NCBI RefSeq assembly: GCF_004366715.1
Contig: NZ_SOQZ01000006.1
Coordinates: 124,001-188,000, forward strand
DNA length: 64,000 nucleotides
Source of the DNA: Meridianimaribacter flavus
GTDB lineage: Bacteria > Bacteroidota > Bacteroidia > Flavobacteriales > Flavobacteriaceae
Direction: 5' to 3'
The stretch's first letter is position 1, and every line of letters starts with the position of its first letter. Shown one piece after another: positions 1-7,620 of this stretch. A program made the position numbers and the translations under genes. The notes beneath the pieces were generated by a model. The model saw only the letters and a program-made list of their open reading frames with translations, was not told the origin of the DNA and made no database searches.

Positions 1-343
1 CAAACCTGTTCAAATCAGTGCTATTTCCGAAAGTGAAAATATCTCTAGAAAATTTCTGGAGAGTATTTTATTAACGCTTCGTAAGAATGGGTTTTTAGGA
101 TCTAAAAAAGGTAAAAATGGAGGTTATTATCTTCTTAAAGATCCCAAGGATATTAAAATGGCACCAATCATGAGAATCCTTGAAGGTCCTATTGCTATGG
201 TGCCATGCGTGAGTTTGAATTTTTATGAAAAATGCGATGATTGTCCAGACGAAACAGCCTGTGCTGTTCATAGCTTAATGATTGAAGTTAGGGATAGCAC
301 ACTGCAAATTTTCAACAATAAATCATTGGCAGATTTACTGTAA
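1..343 (+). CDS. Rrf2-family transcriptional regulator (5' truncated)
   Basis: The reading frame is open from base 2, so the start lies before the window; 113 C-terminal residues are visible. The end of a winged helix is seen (FLESILLTLRKNGFLGSKKG, then GGYYL), as in Rrf2 proteins. It is followed by a cysteine cluster in the order C-x8-C-x2-C-x5-C (PCVSLNFYEKC, then CPDETAC), where family members bind an Fe-S cluster or sense a ligand. It lies directly upstream of, and parallel to, cysH and the sulfite reductase. By analogy with CymR/IscR relatives it probably controls cysteine synthesis; that role is inferred from position. Two inverted repeats before cysH are candidate operators. Confidence 0.85.
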   Translation, partial: KPVQISAISESENISRKFLESILLTLRKNGFLGSKKGKNGGYYLLKDPKDIKMAPIMRILEGPIAMVPCVSLNFYEKCDDCPDETACAVHSLMIEVRDSTLQIFNNKSLADLL

Positions 344-410
344 ATCAACACTTTTTTAATTAACGCAAAGGATAACTTTAACGATTTTATTCAAATTTTA
401 ACCTAAATAA

Positions 411-423
411 TACCTGCTAGGTA
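411..423. promoter_or_regulatory. Inverted repeat, candidate Rrf2 operator 1
   Basis: The perfect inverted repeat TACCT-GCT-AGGTA lies just upstream of the -7 box of cysH, where a repressor would block the -33 region. A related ACCTA half-site lies ten bases earlier. Assignment to the adjacent Rrf2 protein is inferred from position only. Confidence 0.35.
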
Positions 424-435
424 AATATTTTTATA

Positions 436-443
436 TAGTTTTG
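436..443 (+). promoter_or_regulatory. Bacteroidota -7 promoter box for the cysH operon
   Basis: TAGTTTTG matches the Bacteroidota -7 consensus TAnnTTTG exactly. It is 50 bases before the cysH start. No clear -33 TTG is seen; the inverted repeat at 411-423 occupies that zone. Confidence 0.5.
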
Positions 444-451
444 TTTTTAAT

Positions 452-470
452 TCCTACTATTCCGATAGGA
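452..470. promoter_or_regulatory. Inverted repeat, candidate Rrf2 operator 2
   Basis: The arms TCCTA and TAGGA are separated by nine bases, just downstream of the -7 box and inside the expected 5' untranslated region of cysH. It could be a second regulator site or a small RNA hairpin. Confidence 0.3.
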
Positions 471-493
471 GTATAGTAAAAATAAAAAAATAG

Positions 494-1120
494 ATGATAG
501 GACAAACGATAGATATAGCATATTGGAACCGAGTATTAAAAGATAAAACACCTGATGAAATCATTGATTGGGCATTGAGATTAACAAACAATAACATAGT
601 AACAACAAGTTTTGGCGTATACTCTGAAGTTTTGTTAAGTACCATAACCAAGCATAGTAAAGACATAAAGGTTATTTGGTGCGATACGTTATACAATCAA
701 CCAAGTACTTATGAACATGCTAAAAATATTACAGAGAAGTATCATTTAAATCTTCGCAAGTATCAATCGTTATTGAGTAAAGAAGAGGTTGAAAAAACTA
801 TAGGTTTTCCATCATTAGAAGATGATAATTTCGATCAGTTTTCAGAAGTTGTAAAATTAGAACCCTTCAAAAGAGCTTTAAAAGAACACAATCCTGAAGT
901 ATGGTTTACGAATATTCGTGTAAGACAAACCGAGTTAAGAAATAAGAAAGATATTTTAAGCTTAAGTAAAAACGGCATTTTAAAAGTGAGCCCATTTTAC
1001 TATTGGACAGATGCCGATTTAGACGCTTACGTAACAAAGCATAATTTAACCAAAAACGTCGATTATTTCGACCCAATAAAAGCACTTCAAAGTAGAGAGT
1101 GCGGAATTCATTTACAATAA
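494..1120 (+). CDS. cysH: Phosphoadenylyl-sulfate (PAPS) reductase
   Basis: The 208-residue protein reduces activated sulfate to sulfite using thioredoxin or glutaredoxin. The nucleotide-binding TTSFG stretch is near residue 38 and IWCDT near 61. An Arg-rich segment (TNIRVRQTELR) follows, then KVSPFYYWTD and the C-terminal catalytic ECGIHL motif near 202. The CC plus CxxC ligands of Fe-S APS reductases are missing, so the PAPS type fits better, although some assimilatory enzymes blur this line. It lies 15 bases ahead of the sulfite reductase, presumably in one transcript. ATP sulfurylase genes, often found next to cysH, are not in the window. Confidence 0.88.
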   Translation: MIGQTIDIAYWNRVLKDKTPDEIIDWALRLTNNNIVTTSFGVYSEVLLSTITKHSKDIKVIWCDTLYNQPSTYEHAKNITEKYHLNLRKYQSLLSKEEVEKTIGFPSLEDDNFDQFSEVVKLEPFKRALKEHNPEVWFTNIRVRQTELRNKKDILSLSKNGILKVSPFYYWTDADLDAYVTKHNLTKNVDYFDPIKALQSRECGIHLQ

Positions 1121-1135
1121 AAAAAGCGACGCACC

Positions 1136-3226
1136 ATGCAGAGTTTTAGAACAGAAATAGAAAATCCAGTTGTAGAGAAAGACATTATAGAATTAGCCAG
1201 AAAAATTGAGCTATTCCATAATGGAAACATTGATGAAGAAAAGTTTAGAAGCTTACGTCTTGCTCGTGGTGTTTATGGGCAAAGACAGCAAGGTGTTCAA
1301 ATGATTCGTATAAAATTGCCTTACGGAAAGGTGTTAAGTAAACAATTACGCCGAATTGCAGATGTTTCAGACGAATATTCTCGCGGAAGGTTGCACATTA
1401 CAACTAGACAAGATATACAAATTCATTACGTAGATCTTGATAGAACGCCAGAGCTTTGGGCAGAATTAGAACGTGACGATGTAACCCTTCGTGAAGCTTG
1501 TGGTAATACGGTAAGAAATGTAACAGCAAGCGAAACTGCCGGAATTGACGTAAACGAACCTTTTGATGTGTCTCCTTATGCAGATGCTTTGTTTAAGTTC
1601 TTTTTGCGTAATCCAATTTGTCAAGAAATGGGACGTAAGTTTAAAGTGTCTTTTTCAGCTTCAGAAGAAGATACAGGATTGTCTTACATGCACGATTTAG
1701 GATTTATCGCAAAAGTTGAAAACAATGTACGTGGCTTTAAAGTAATGCTTGGTGGCGGATTAGGTTCGCAACCACGACATGCCGATGTGTTTTATGAATT
1801 TTTGCCTAGTGATAAAATTATTCCAGTAATGGAAGGTGTTTTGCGCATCTTTGATCGTTATGGCGAACGTAAAAGTCGTGCAAAAGCACGTATGAAATTC
1901 TTAATAAAAGATATTGGTTTAGAAGAATTTAAGCGCCTTGTAGCAGAAGAGCAAAAAGCAATAGAATTTGAATCTGTTCCAATTGATGCAGAAAATTATC
2001 CAGTTTCAAAACCAGTAAATGTTACTGCTCCCGAAGTTGATATAAAAGATGAAAAAGCTTTTCAAACTTGGAAAAACACCAATGTTATCAAACAAAAGCA
2101 AGATGATTATGTCGCGATAGGAATAAAGGTGTTGTTAGGTGATTTTTATACAGACAAAGCACGATTGTTAGCTAATTTAGTCGAAGATTATGCAGCAGGA
2201 GAAATACGGTTAAGCTTACGCCAAAACATATTAATTCCGTTTGTTAAGGAAGATTTATTGCCACATTTCTATCAAGAATTATCCAAATTAGGATTTGCAG
2301 AAGCTGGTTATAACAAAGCAGTAGATATTACAGCTTGTCCAGGAACAGATACTTGTAATTTAGGAATAGCAAGTAGTACAGGAATTGCTGAAGAATTAGA
2401 GCGCGTCATTAAAACTGAATATCCGCAATACTTAAATAACAAAGATCTTGTAATTAAAATTAGCGGTTGTATGAATGCTTGTGGGCAACACAATATGGCA
2501 AATATTGGATTTCAAGGTATGTCAATTCGTACGCCAGATAAATTAGTTGCACCAGCATTGCAAGTACTTTTAGGTGGAGCAAACAAAGGTAACGGTCAAG
2601 GTGTTTTTGCTGACAAAGTAGTAAAAGTACCAAGTCGTCGTGCACCAATAGCGCTACGTCGTTTGTTAGACGATTTTCAAATTAACGCAAATAACCTGTC
2701 GTTTGAAGATTACTATCAAGACAAAGGACAAATGTATTTTTATGATATGCTTACAGACTTATCGGACGTAAGCAATTTAACTCAAGACGATTTTATCGAT
2801 TGGGGAAATACCGAAGTTTATGAAAAAGCAATTGGTATTGGCGAATGTGCTGGTGTAGTTATCGATTTAATTTCAACTTTATTTTTAGAAAGTGAAGAAA
2901 AACTTGAGCTGGCAAAAGAAGCGTTAGAGAACAACGTGTATTCTCATGCTATTTATCACACGTATAATGCGTTTGTAAATTCAGCTAAAGCAATATTGCT
3001 AACAGAAAATAAATCTACCAATTCTCAAGCAGGAATTATTAAGCAGTTTGATGAAGATTTTGTAGCAACAAAGCGTATTCCGCTAGACGTATCATTTTCA
3101 GAGTTAGTATTTCAAATTAAAGAAAATGCACCAAGTAAAGCATTTGCAGAGCAATATTTTAAAAGTGCCGAAGCCTTTTTAAAAACAGTAAAAACCTATC
3201 GTGAAAACGATCAAAAAGTAGCATGA
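1136..3226 (+). CDS. Siroheme sulfite/nitrite reductase with C-terminal HEPN-like domain
   Basis: The 696-residue protein has duplicated nitrite/sulfite reductase halves. A substrate/siroheme-binding stretch (RGRLHITTRQDIQIH) lies near residue 85. The siroheme-4Fe4S ligands are C401 and C407 (CPGTDTC) and C445 and C449 (GCMNACGQH). This is the six-electron reduction of sulfite to sulfide; the neighbouring cysH makes sulfite the likely substrate. About 120 C-terminal residues (roughly 575-690) form an extra helical HEPN-like domain (SHAIYHTYNAFVNSAKAILL) that ordinary sulfite reductases lack. The stop overlaps the next start by 4 bases. The adjacent siroheme genes supply its cofactor, and the flavoprotein at 4592 is a plausible electron donor. 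Confidence 0.9.
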   Translation: MQSFRTEIENPVVEKDIIELARKIELFHNGNIDEEKFRSLRLARGVYGQRQQGVQMIRIKLPYGKVLSKQLRRIADVSDEYSRGRLHITTRQDIQIHYVDLDRTPELWAELERDDVTLREACGNTVRNVTASETAGIDVNEPFDVSPYADALFKFFLRNPICQEMGRKFKVSFSASEEDTGLSYMHDLGFIAKVENNVRGFKVMLGGGLGSQPRHADVFYEFLPSDKIIPVMEGVLRIFDRYGERKSRAKARMKFLIKDIGLEEFKRLVAEEQKAIEFESVPIDAENYPVSKPVNVTAPEVDIKDEKAFQTWKNTNVIKQKQDDYVAIGIKVLLGDFYTDKARLLANLVEDYAAGEIRLSLRQNILIPFVKEDLLPHFYQELSKLGFAEAGYNKAVDITACPGTDTCNLGIASSTGIAEELERVIKTEYPQYLNNKDLVIKISGCMNACGQHNMANIGFQGMSIRTPDKLVAPALQVLLGGANKGNGQGVFADKVVKVPSRRAPIALRRLLDDFQINANNLSFEDYYQDKGQMYFYDMLTDLSDVSNLTQDDFIDWGNTEVYEKAIGIGECAGVVIDLISTLFLESEEKLELAKEALENNVYSHAIYHTYNAFVNSAKAILLTENKSTNSQAGIIKQFDEDFVATKRIPLDVSFSELVFQIKENAPSKAFAEQYFKSAEAFLKTVKTYRENDQKVA

Positions 3227-3999
3227 TGATGAAGACAATAATTCCAAAATTAACAATAGTTGGTGCAGGACCTGGCGATCCAGAATTAATAACGCTTAAG
3301 GCTATTAAAGCAATTCAATCGGCAGATGTAATTCTCTACGATGCTCTAATAAACAAAGATTTGCTAGACTATGCGTCAAAAAAAGCAGAACTGATTTTTG
3401 TTGGTAAACGCAAAGGTTGTTATGCTTATCAACAAGAACAAATTAATGAGTTAATCGTTCAGCGAGCAAAAACAAAAGGACATGTTGTAAGACTAAAAGG
3501 AGGCGATCCTTTTGTGTTTGGTCGTGGAGCAGAAGAGATAGATTATGTAAAACCTTTTGGTTTAGAAACTTTTGTGGTACCTGGTATTTCTTCAGCATTG
3601 GCAGTGCCAGCATTTCAAGGTATTCCGTTAACAAAACGTGGTGCTTCAGAAAGTTTTTGGGTCATTACTGGTACAACCAAATCACATAATATGTCTAATG
3701 ATATTGTACTTGCAGCAAAATCTACCGCAACAGTGGTAATCCTTATGGGAATGGGAAAACTACAGCAAATTATGGACGTGTTTTCATCCGAAGGTAAATC
3801 AAATACTGCAGTAGGAATTATTCAAAACGGAACAACAAAAGATGAAAAATTTGGTATTGGAACTGTAAATACAATTTGCGATGTAGTTAAAAAACAGCAA
3901 CTGTCTAATCCAGCAATTATTGTTGTTGGTGATGTTGTAAAACAGCGTGTTGCGCTTAATTCAATCGCTAAACAAGTAGAAACTTTAAAAGTAGCATAA
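3223..3999 (+). CDS. cobA: Uroporphyrinogen-III C-methyltransferase
   Basis: This SAM-dependent enzyme makes precorrin-2, the first step towards siroheme. The 258 residues show the methyltransferase signature VGAGPGDPELIT (residues 13-24), then VRLKGGDPFVFGRG and VPGISSALAVPA. Three consecutive ATG codons start the gene; the first overlaps the sulfite reductase stop (ATGA) and suggests translational coupling. It is the stand-alone methyltransferase, with the dehydrogenase/chelatase part encoded separately just downstream. Confidence 0.93.
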   Translation: MMMKTIIPKLTIVGAGPGDPELITLKAIKAIQSADVILYDALINKDLLDYASKKAELIFVGKRKGCYAYQQEQINELIVQRAKTKGHVVRLKGGDPFVFGRGAEEIDYVKPFGLETFVVPGISSALAVPAFQGIPLTKRGASESFWVITGTTKSHNMSNDIVLAAKSTATVVILMGMGKLQQIMDVFSSEGKSNTAVGIIQNGTTKDEKFGIGTVNTICDVVKKQQLSNPAIIVVGDVVKQRVALNSIAKQVETLKVA

Positions 4000-4001
4000 C
4001 T

Positions 4002-4589
4002 ATGAATGAAAGAAATAATTTATATCCAATTTTTATAAAAATGCATAGCATTAATACGCTAATTGTTGGTGGTGGTTATGTGGCTTTAGAAAAACTAACG
4101 TTTTTATTAAAATCTAGTCCAAATGCTAAAGTAACAATGGTAGCTAATTTTTTTAGACCAGATGTTATAACATTAGCAAAGCAGTTTGATGTTAAGTTAA
4201 TCAAGATGTCTTATCACGATTCGTTTTTATTGGATCAAGATTTAATTATTGCAGCGACAGACAAACCAGAAGTAAATAAGCAAATCTATAACGATGCAAA
4301 AGCTAATCATATTTTGGTAAATGTAGCAGATACACCAGAGTTGTGCGATTTTTATTTAGGAGGTATTGTTACTAAAGGTCATGTAAAAGTAGCTATTTCT
4401 ACCAACGGAAAATCACCAACAACAGCAAAACGTTTAAGACAGTTTTTTGAAGATGTCATTCCAGAAAATATAGACGATTTGGTGCAAAATTTAAACCGAT
4501 TTAGAAAAACAATTAAAGGCGACTTTGAGCATAAAGTTCAAACCCTAAACAATGTGACTAAAACATTAATTTCAAACAAACAGATTTAA
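4002..4589 (+). CDS. Precorrin-2 dehydrogenase / sirohydrochlorin ferrochelatase (CysG N-domain type)
   Basis: The 195-residue protein matches the N-terminal part of CysG and yeast Met8p. It oxidises precorrin-2 with NAD and inserts iron to complete siroheme. An NAD-binding LIVGGGYVALEK segment is near residue 21. The conserved middle NVADTPELCDFYLG and VAISTNGKSPTTAKRLR follow. Only two bases separate it from cobA and two from the next gene, so it is part of the sulfite-reduction operon. Confidence 0.88.
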   Translation: MNERNNLYPIFIKMHSINTLIVGGGYVALEKLTFLLKSSPNAKVTMVANFFRPDVITLAKQFDVKLIKMSYHDSFLLDQDLIIAATDKPEVNKQIYNDAKANHILVNVADTPELCDFYLGGIVTKGHVKVAISTNGKSPTTAKRLRQFFEDVIPENIDDLVQNLNRFRKTIKGDFEHKVQTLNNVTKTLISNKQI

Positions 4590-4591
4590 AC

Positions 4592-5641
4592 ATGATTAAA
4601 ACCGATATATTAATAATAGGCGCAGGACCAACCGGATTATTTACCGTTTTTGAAGCAGGATTATTAAAATTAAAATGCCATTTAATAGATGCATTAGCAC
4701 AACCAGGTGGACAATGTTCAGAGATTTACCCAAAGAAGCCAATCTATGACATTCCTGGTTTTCCTGAAATTTTAGCAGGCGATTTAACCAAAAATTTATT
4801 GGAACAAGGCAAACAGTTTGAACCTGGTTTTACGTTAGGAGAACGTGCAGAAACCATAGAAAAGTTAGAAGACGGTTCGTTTATTGTAACAACAAATAAA
4901 GGCACAAAACATCATGCACCAGTAGTAGCAATTGCTGGTGGATTAGGAAGTTTTGAACCTAGAAAGCCTAAAATTGAAAACCTAGAATTTTACGAAGATA
5001 AAGGTGTTGAATACATGATTAAAGACCCAGAAGTGTATCGCAACAAGAAAGTGGTGATTTCTGGTGGTGGTGATTCGGCTTTAGACTGGAGTATTTTTCT
5101 TGCTGATATTGCGTCTGAAGTGACTTTGGTTCACAGAAGAAACGAGTTTCGTGGCGCTTTAGATTCTGTAGAAAAAGTAAAAGAGTTAAAACTTTTAGGA
5201 AAGATTAATTTAATTACACCAGCTGAAGTTACGGCCATTCATGGTAATCAAAATGTTGAAGGTGTAACTATCGAAAAAGAAGGTGAAAACATACTTTTAG
5301 AAGCAGATCATTTTATTCCGCTGTTTGGTCTATCACCAAAACTTGGGCCTATTTCAGATTGGGGATTAGAGATTGAAAAAAACGCCATAAAAGTTGATAC
5401 GTTAGATTATCAAACCAATATTCCTGGAGTTTTTGCTATAGGAGATGTTAATACCTACGAAGGTAAATTAAAGCTGATTTTATGTGGTTTCCACGAAGCA
5501 ACATTAATGTGTCAATCAGCTTATAAAATTATCAATCCTGGTAAAAAATATGTTTTAAAGTACACAACCGTTAGTGGTGTTGATGGTTTTGATGGAACCA
5601 GAAAAGAAGCGCCAAAAGCAGTTGTGCAAGCAATAGATTAA
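4592..5641 (+). CDS. Ferredoxin/flavodoxin-NADP reductase-like flavoprotein (thioredoxin reductase fold)
   Basis: The 349-residue protein has an FAD-binding IIGAGPTGLFTVFEAG at the N-terminus, an NADPH-binding VVISGGGDSALDW near residue 156 and the FAD motif GVFAIGDV near 285. The redox-active CxxC of thioredoxin reductase is absent, which points to the ferredoxin-NADP reductase branch of the family. As last gene of the siroheme/sulfite reductase run it probably feeds electrons towards the sulfite reductase. That partnership is inferred from the operon. A strong terminator follows. Confidence 0.85.
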   Translation: MIKTDILIIGAGPTGLFTVFEAGLLKLKCHLIDALAQPGGQCSEIYPKKPIYDIPGFPEILAGDLTKNLLEQGKQFEPGFTLGERAETIEKLEDGSFIVTTNKGTKHHAPVVAIAGGLGSFEPRKPKIENLEFYEDKGVEYMIKDPEVYRNKKVVISGGGDSALDWSIFLADIASEVTLVHRRNEFRGALDSVEKVKELKLLGKINLITPAEVTAIHGNQNVEGVTIEKEGENILLEADHFIPLFGLSPKLGPISDWGLEIEKNAIKVDTLDYQTNIPGVFAIGDVNTYEGKLKLILCGFHEATLMCQSAYKIINPGKKYVLKYTTVSGVDGFDGTRKEAPKAVVQAID

Positions 5642-5671
5642 TGATTAGTTGCTGTATATTTAGTTGTAATT

Positions 5672-5710
5672 CCTCGTGGTGAAATTTTTTTACTACGAGG
5701 TTTTATTTTA
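5672..5710 (+). terminator. Rho-independent terminator of the cysH operon
   Basis: A 9-bp stem (CCTCGTGGT with ACTACGAGG, one G-U pair) encloses an 11-base loop and is followed by TTTTATTTTA. Confidence 0.85.
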
Positions 5711-5775
5711 ATAAAATCTTAAAGCTTGTGATAAACTAAAAATGGAATAGTAATTTTAGCATTCATAAGAAAAAC

Positions 5776-6507
5776 ATGCAGATAAATTTACGAATTAAAG
5801 AGACCGTTTCAGATGTAACAAAGCAATTGTTCTATGCATTGTTTGATGATGAAGTAAGACAAAAAGAACAACTGAAACAGCTAAAGCCTATATTTAAAAC
5901 AGTTGTTGAAGACATTACAGATAAAGACTCTGAAGTCATTTGGAGTACTTTTGAAAGTATGCTTCCAACGATAAAAAAGAAAATTGAGTTAGATGCCAAA
6001 GCTGCCGAAAAAAATGATCCAGCTTGTAAGAGTTTGCAAGAAATTTATCTAGCATATCCAGGCTTTCATGCCATAGCAATTTATAGGATGAGTCACGAAT
6101 TATTTAAAATGGATTTACCTATTATTTCTAGAATGATGAGCGAGTGTGTTCATGGAAAAACAGGTATCGATATTCATCCAGGAGCAACCATTGGCGATTC
6201 ATTTTTTATAGATCACGGAACAGGAATTGTAATTGGAGAAACTAGTATTATCAAAAACAATGTCAAGATATTTCAAGGTGTTACTTTAGGTGGATTATCG
6301 GTTAAAAAAAGTTTGTCGCAAACCAAACGTCATCCAACCATAGAAGATAATGTAACAATATACGCCAACGCAACTATTTTAGGAGGCGATATTGTAATAG
6401 GAAAAAATAGCGTAATTGGTGCCAATGTATGGATTACGCAATCTGTTCCGCCAAACTCATTAGTGACCTATAAGTCAGAAATTAATATAAGCACAAGACC
6501 ATCATGA
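5776..6507 (+). CDS. cysE: Serine O-acetyltransferase
   Basis: This enzyme makes O-acetylserine for cysteine synthesis. The 243-residue protein has a helical N-terminal half and a left-handed beta-helix of hexapeptide repeats. It contains GIDIHPGATIGDSFFIDHG (catalytic His and Asp), GIVIGETS and GVTLGGLS. It resembles the longer EpsC-like serine acetyltransferases. Its stop overlaps the cysM start by 4 bases, so the enzyme pair is coupled. It follows a terminator, so it probably has its own promoter; a weak TAATTTTA box is at 5751. Confidence 0.92.
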   Translation: MQINLRIKETVSDVTKQLFYALFDDEVRQKEQLKQLKPIFKTVVEDITDKDSEVIWSTFESMLPTIKKKIELDAKAAEKNDPACKSLQEIYLAYPGFHAIAIYRMSHELFKMDLPIISRMMSECVHGKTGIDIHPGATIGDSFFIDHGTGIVIGETSIIKNNVKIFQGVTLGGLSVKKSLSQTKRHPTIEDNVTIYANATILGGDIVIGKNSVIGANVWITQSVPPNSLVTYKSEINISTRPS

Positions 6508-7394
6508 TACAAAGTCAATCAATAACTAATTTAATAGGAAATACGCCGTTAATTGAAGTGCAAAACATCCTAAAAAAAGATGGTGTAAGACTATTTTTAA
6601 AACTTGAAGGAAAAAATCCAGGCGGAAGCGTTAAAGATCGTGCTGCATTTAATATGATAAGCGAAGCTTTAAAACGTGGAGATATTAAACCTGGCGATAC
6701 TTTGGTTGAAGCAACTAGTGGTAATACAGGTATTGCATTAGCTTTTATTGCGAAATTATTAGGCGTAAATATGATTTTAGTAATGCCTGAAAATTCTACC
6801 GAAGAGCGAATAAAAACCATGCGTGCTTATGGTGCCGAATTAATTTTAACGTCTTCCGAAGTTGGTATTGAAGGCGCTCGTGACGAAGCCGAAAGACTTC
6901 ATAAAGAAAAAGGCTATTTTATGCTAAACCAGTTTGCAAATGACGATAACTGGAAAGCGCATTACAAAACTACAGGTCCAGAAATTTGGCGCGATACCAA
7001 TAAACAAATCACACATTTTGTTTCTGCAATGGGTACAACAGGAACTATTATGGGCGTATCTACTTACTTAAAAGAACAAAATCCAGACATAACTATAGTT
7101 GGTGCGCAACCTAAAGATGGTGCAAAAATTCCGGGAATTAGAAAATGGCCAGAAGCTTACAGACCTAAAATATTCAATCCTAAAAAAGTAGATCAAGTTG
7201 TAGAAATAAGTGAAGAAGACGCAAAAAAAACAGCTAATTTACTAGCAACACAAGAAGGTGTTTTTGCAGGTATGAGTAGTGGTGGTTCTGTAGCATCAGC
7301 TTTAAAAATAGCGCAAACTATAGATAAAGGTGTTATTGTGGCAATCATTTGCGATATAGGTGATAGATATTTGTCTTCAGATTTATTTGAATAA
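6504..7394 (+). CDS. cysM: Cysteine synthase (CysM type)
   Basis: The 296-residue PLP enzyme replaces the acetyl group of O-acetylserine with sulfide to give cysteine. The PLP lysine is in GGSVKDRAAFNMI (near residue 43). The substrate loop TSGNTGIA and the phosphate-binding GTTGTIMG are present. The length (about 296, versus 310-320 for CysK) and the KIPGIRKWPEAY loop favour the CysM branch. It pairs with cysE in a two-gene unit and would use sulfide from the upstream sulfite reductase. Confidence 0.92.
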   Translation: MIQSQSITNLIGNTPLIEVQNILKKDGVRLFLKLEGKNPGGSVKDRAAFNMISEALKRGDIKPGDTLVEATSGNTGIALAFIAKLLGVNMILVMPENSTEERIKTMRAYGAELILTSSEVGIEGARDEAERLHKEKGYFMLNQFANDDNWKAHYKTTGPEIWRDTNKQITHFVSAMGTTGTIMGVSTYLKEQNPDITIVGAQPKDGAKIPGIRKWPEAYRPKIFNPKKVDQVVEISEEDAKKTANLLATQEGVFAGMSSGGSVASALKIAQTIDKGVIVAIICDIGDRYLSSDLFE

Positions 7395-7397
7395 ATA

Positions 7398-7428
7398 TTG
7401 CTATTCAATTTTTTATTACGTTACTTTG
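7398..7428 (+). promoter_or_regulatory. Possible promoter of the SAM-riboswitch-controlled met operon
   Basis: A TTG at 7398-7400 is followed 21 bases later by TACTTTG (7422-7428), one base short of the TAnnTTTG consensus. It would place the transcript start shortly before the riboswitch. Confidence 0.35.
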
Positions 7429-7455
7429 TCCCATAGTTCATAATTAATATTGTTT

Positions 7456-7570
7456 GTTATCACGAAAGGCAGAGGGAATAGACCCGTTGAAGCCTTAGCA
7501 ACCCTTAATTTTCTTTAATAAGAAATTTAAGAAGGTGCTAAATTCTACCCATTTTTTTGGGACAGATAAC
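7456..7570 (+). ncRNA. SAM-I (S-box) riboswitch
   Basis: The P1 helix is GTTATC (7456-7461) with GATAAC (7565-7570). The S-box core is easily read: AGAGGGA, GACCCGTTGAAGCC, TTAGCAACCC, AAGGTGCTAAATTCTACC and GACAGATAAC. It lies 50 bases before the methionine synthase genes. In this family SAM binding lowers expression. Only a weak 5-bp hairpin (GAGAA with TTCTC, 7573-7588) follows, without a proper T-run. Control may therefore be on translation or by another hairpin. Confidence 0.92.
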
Positions 7571-7620
7571 CCGAGAATTATTCTTCTCTCTTTTCATGAT
7601 GACATTTTAAAAATTATAAA

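Noticed and set aside
1136-3226. HEPN toxin activity for the sulfite reductase tail
   Set aside because: The ribonuclease R-x4-6-H motif is not visible and no antitoxin-like gene is adjacent.
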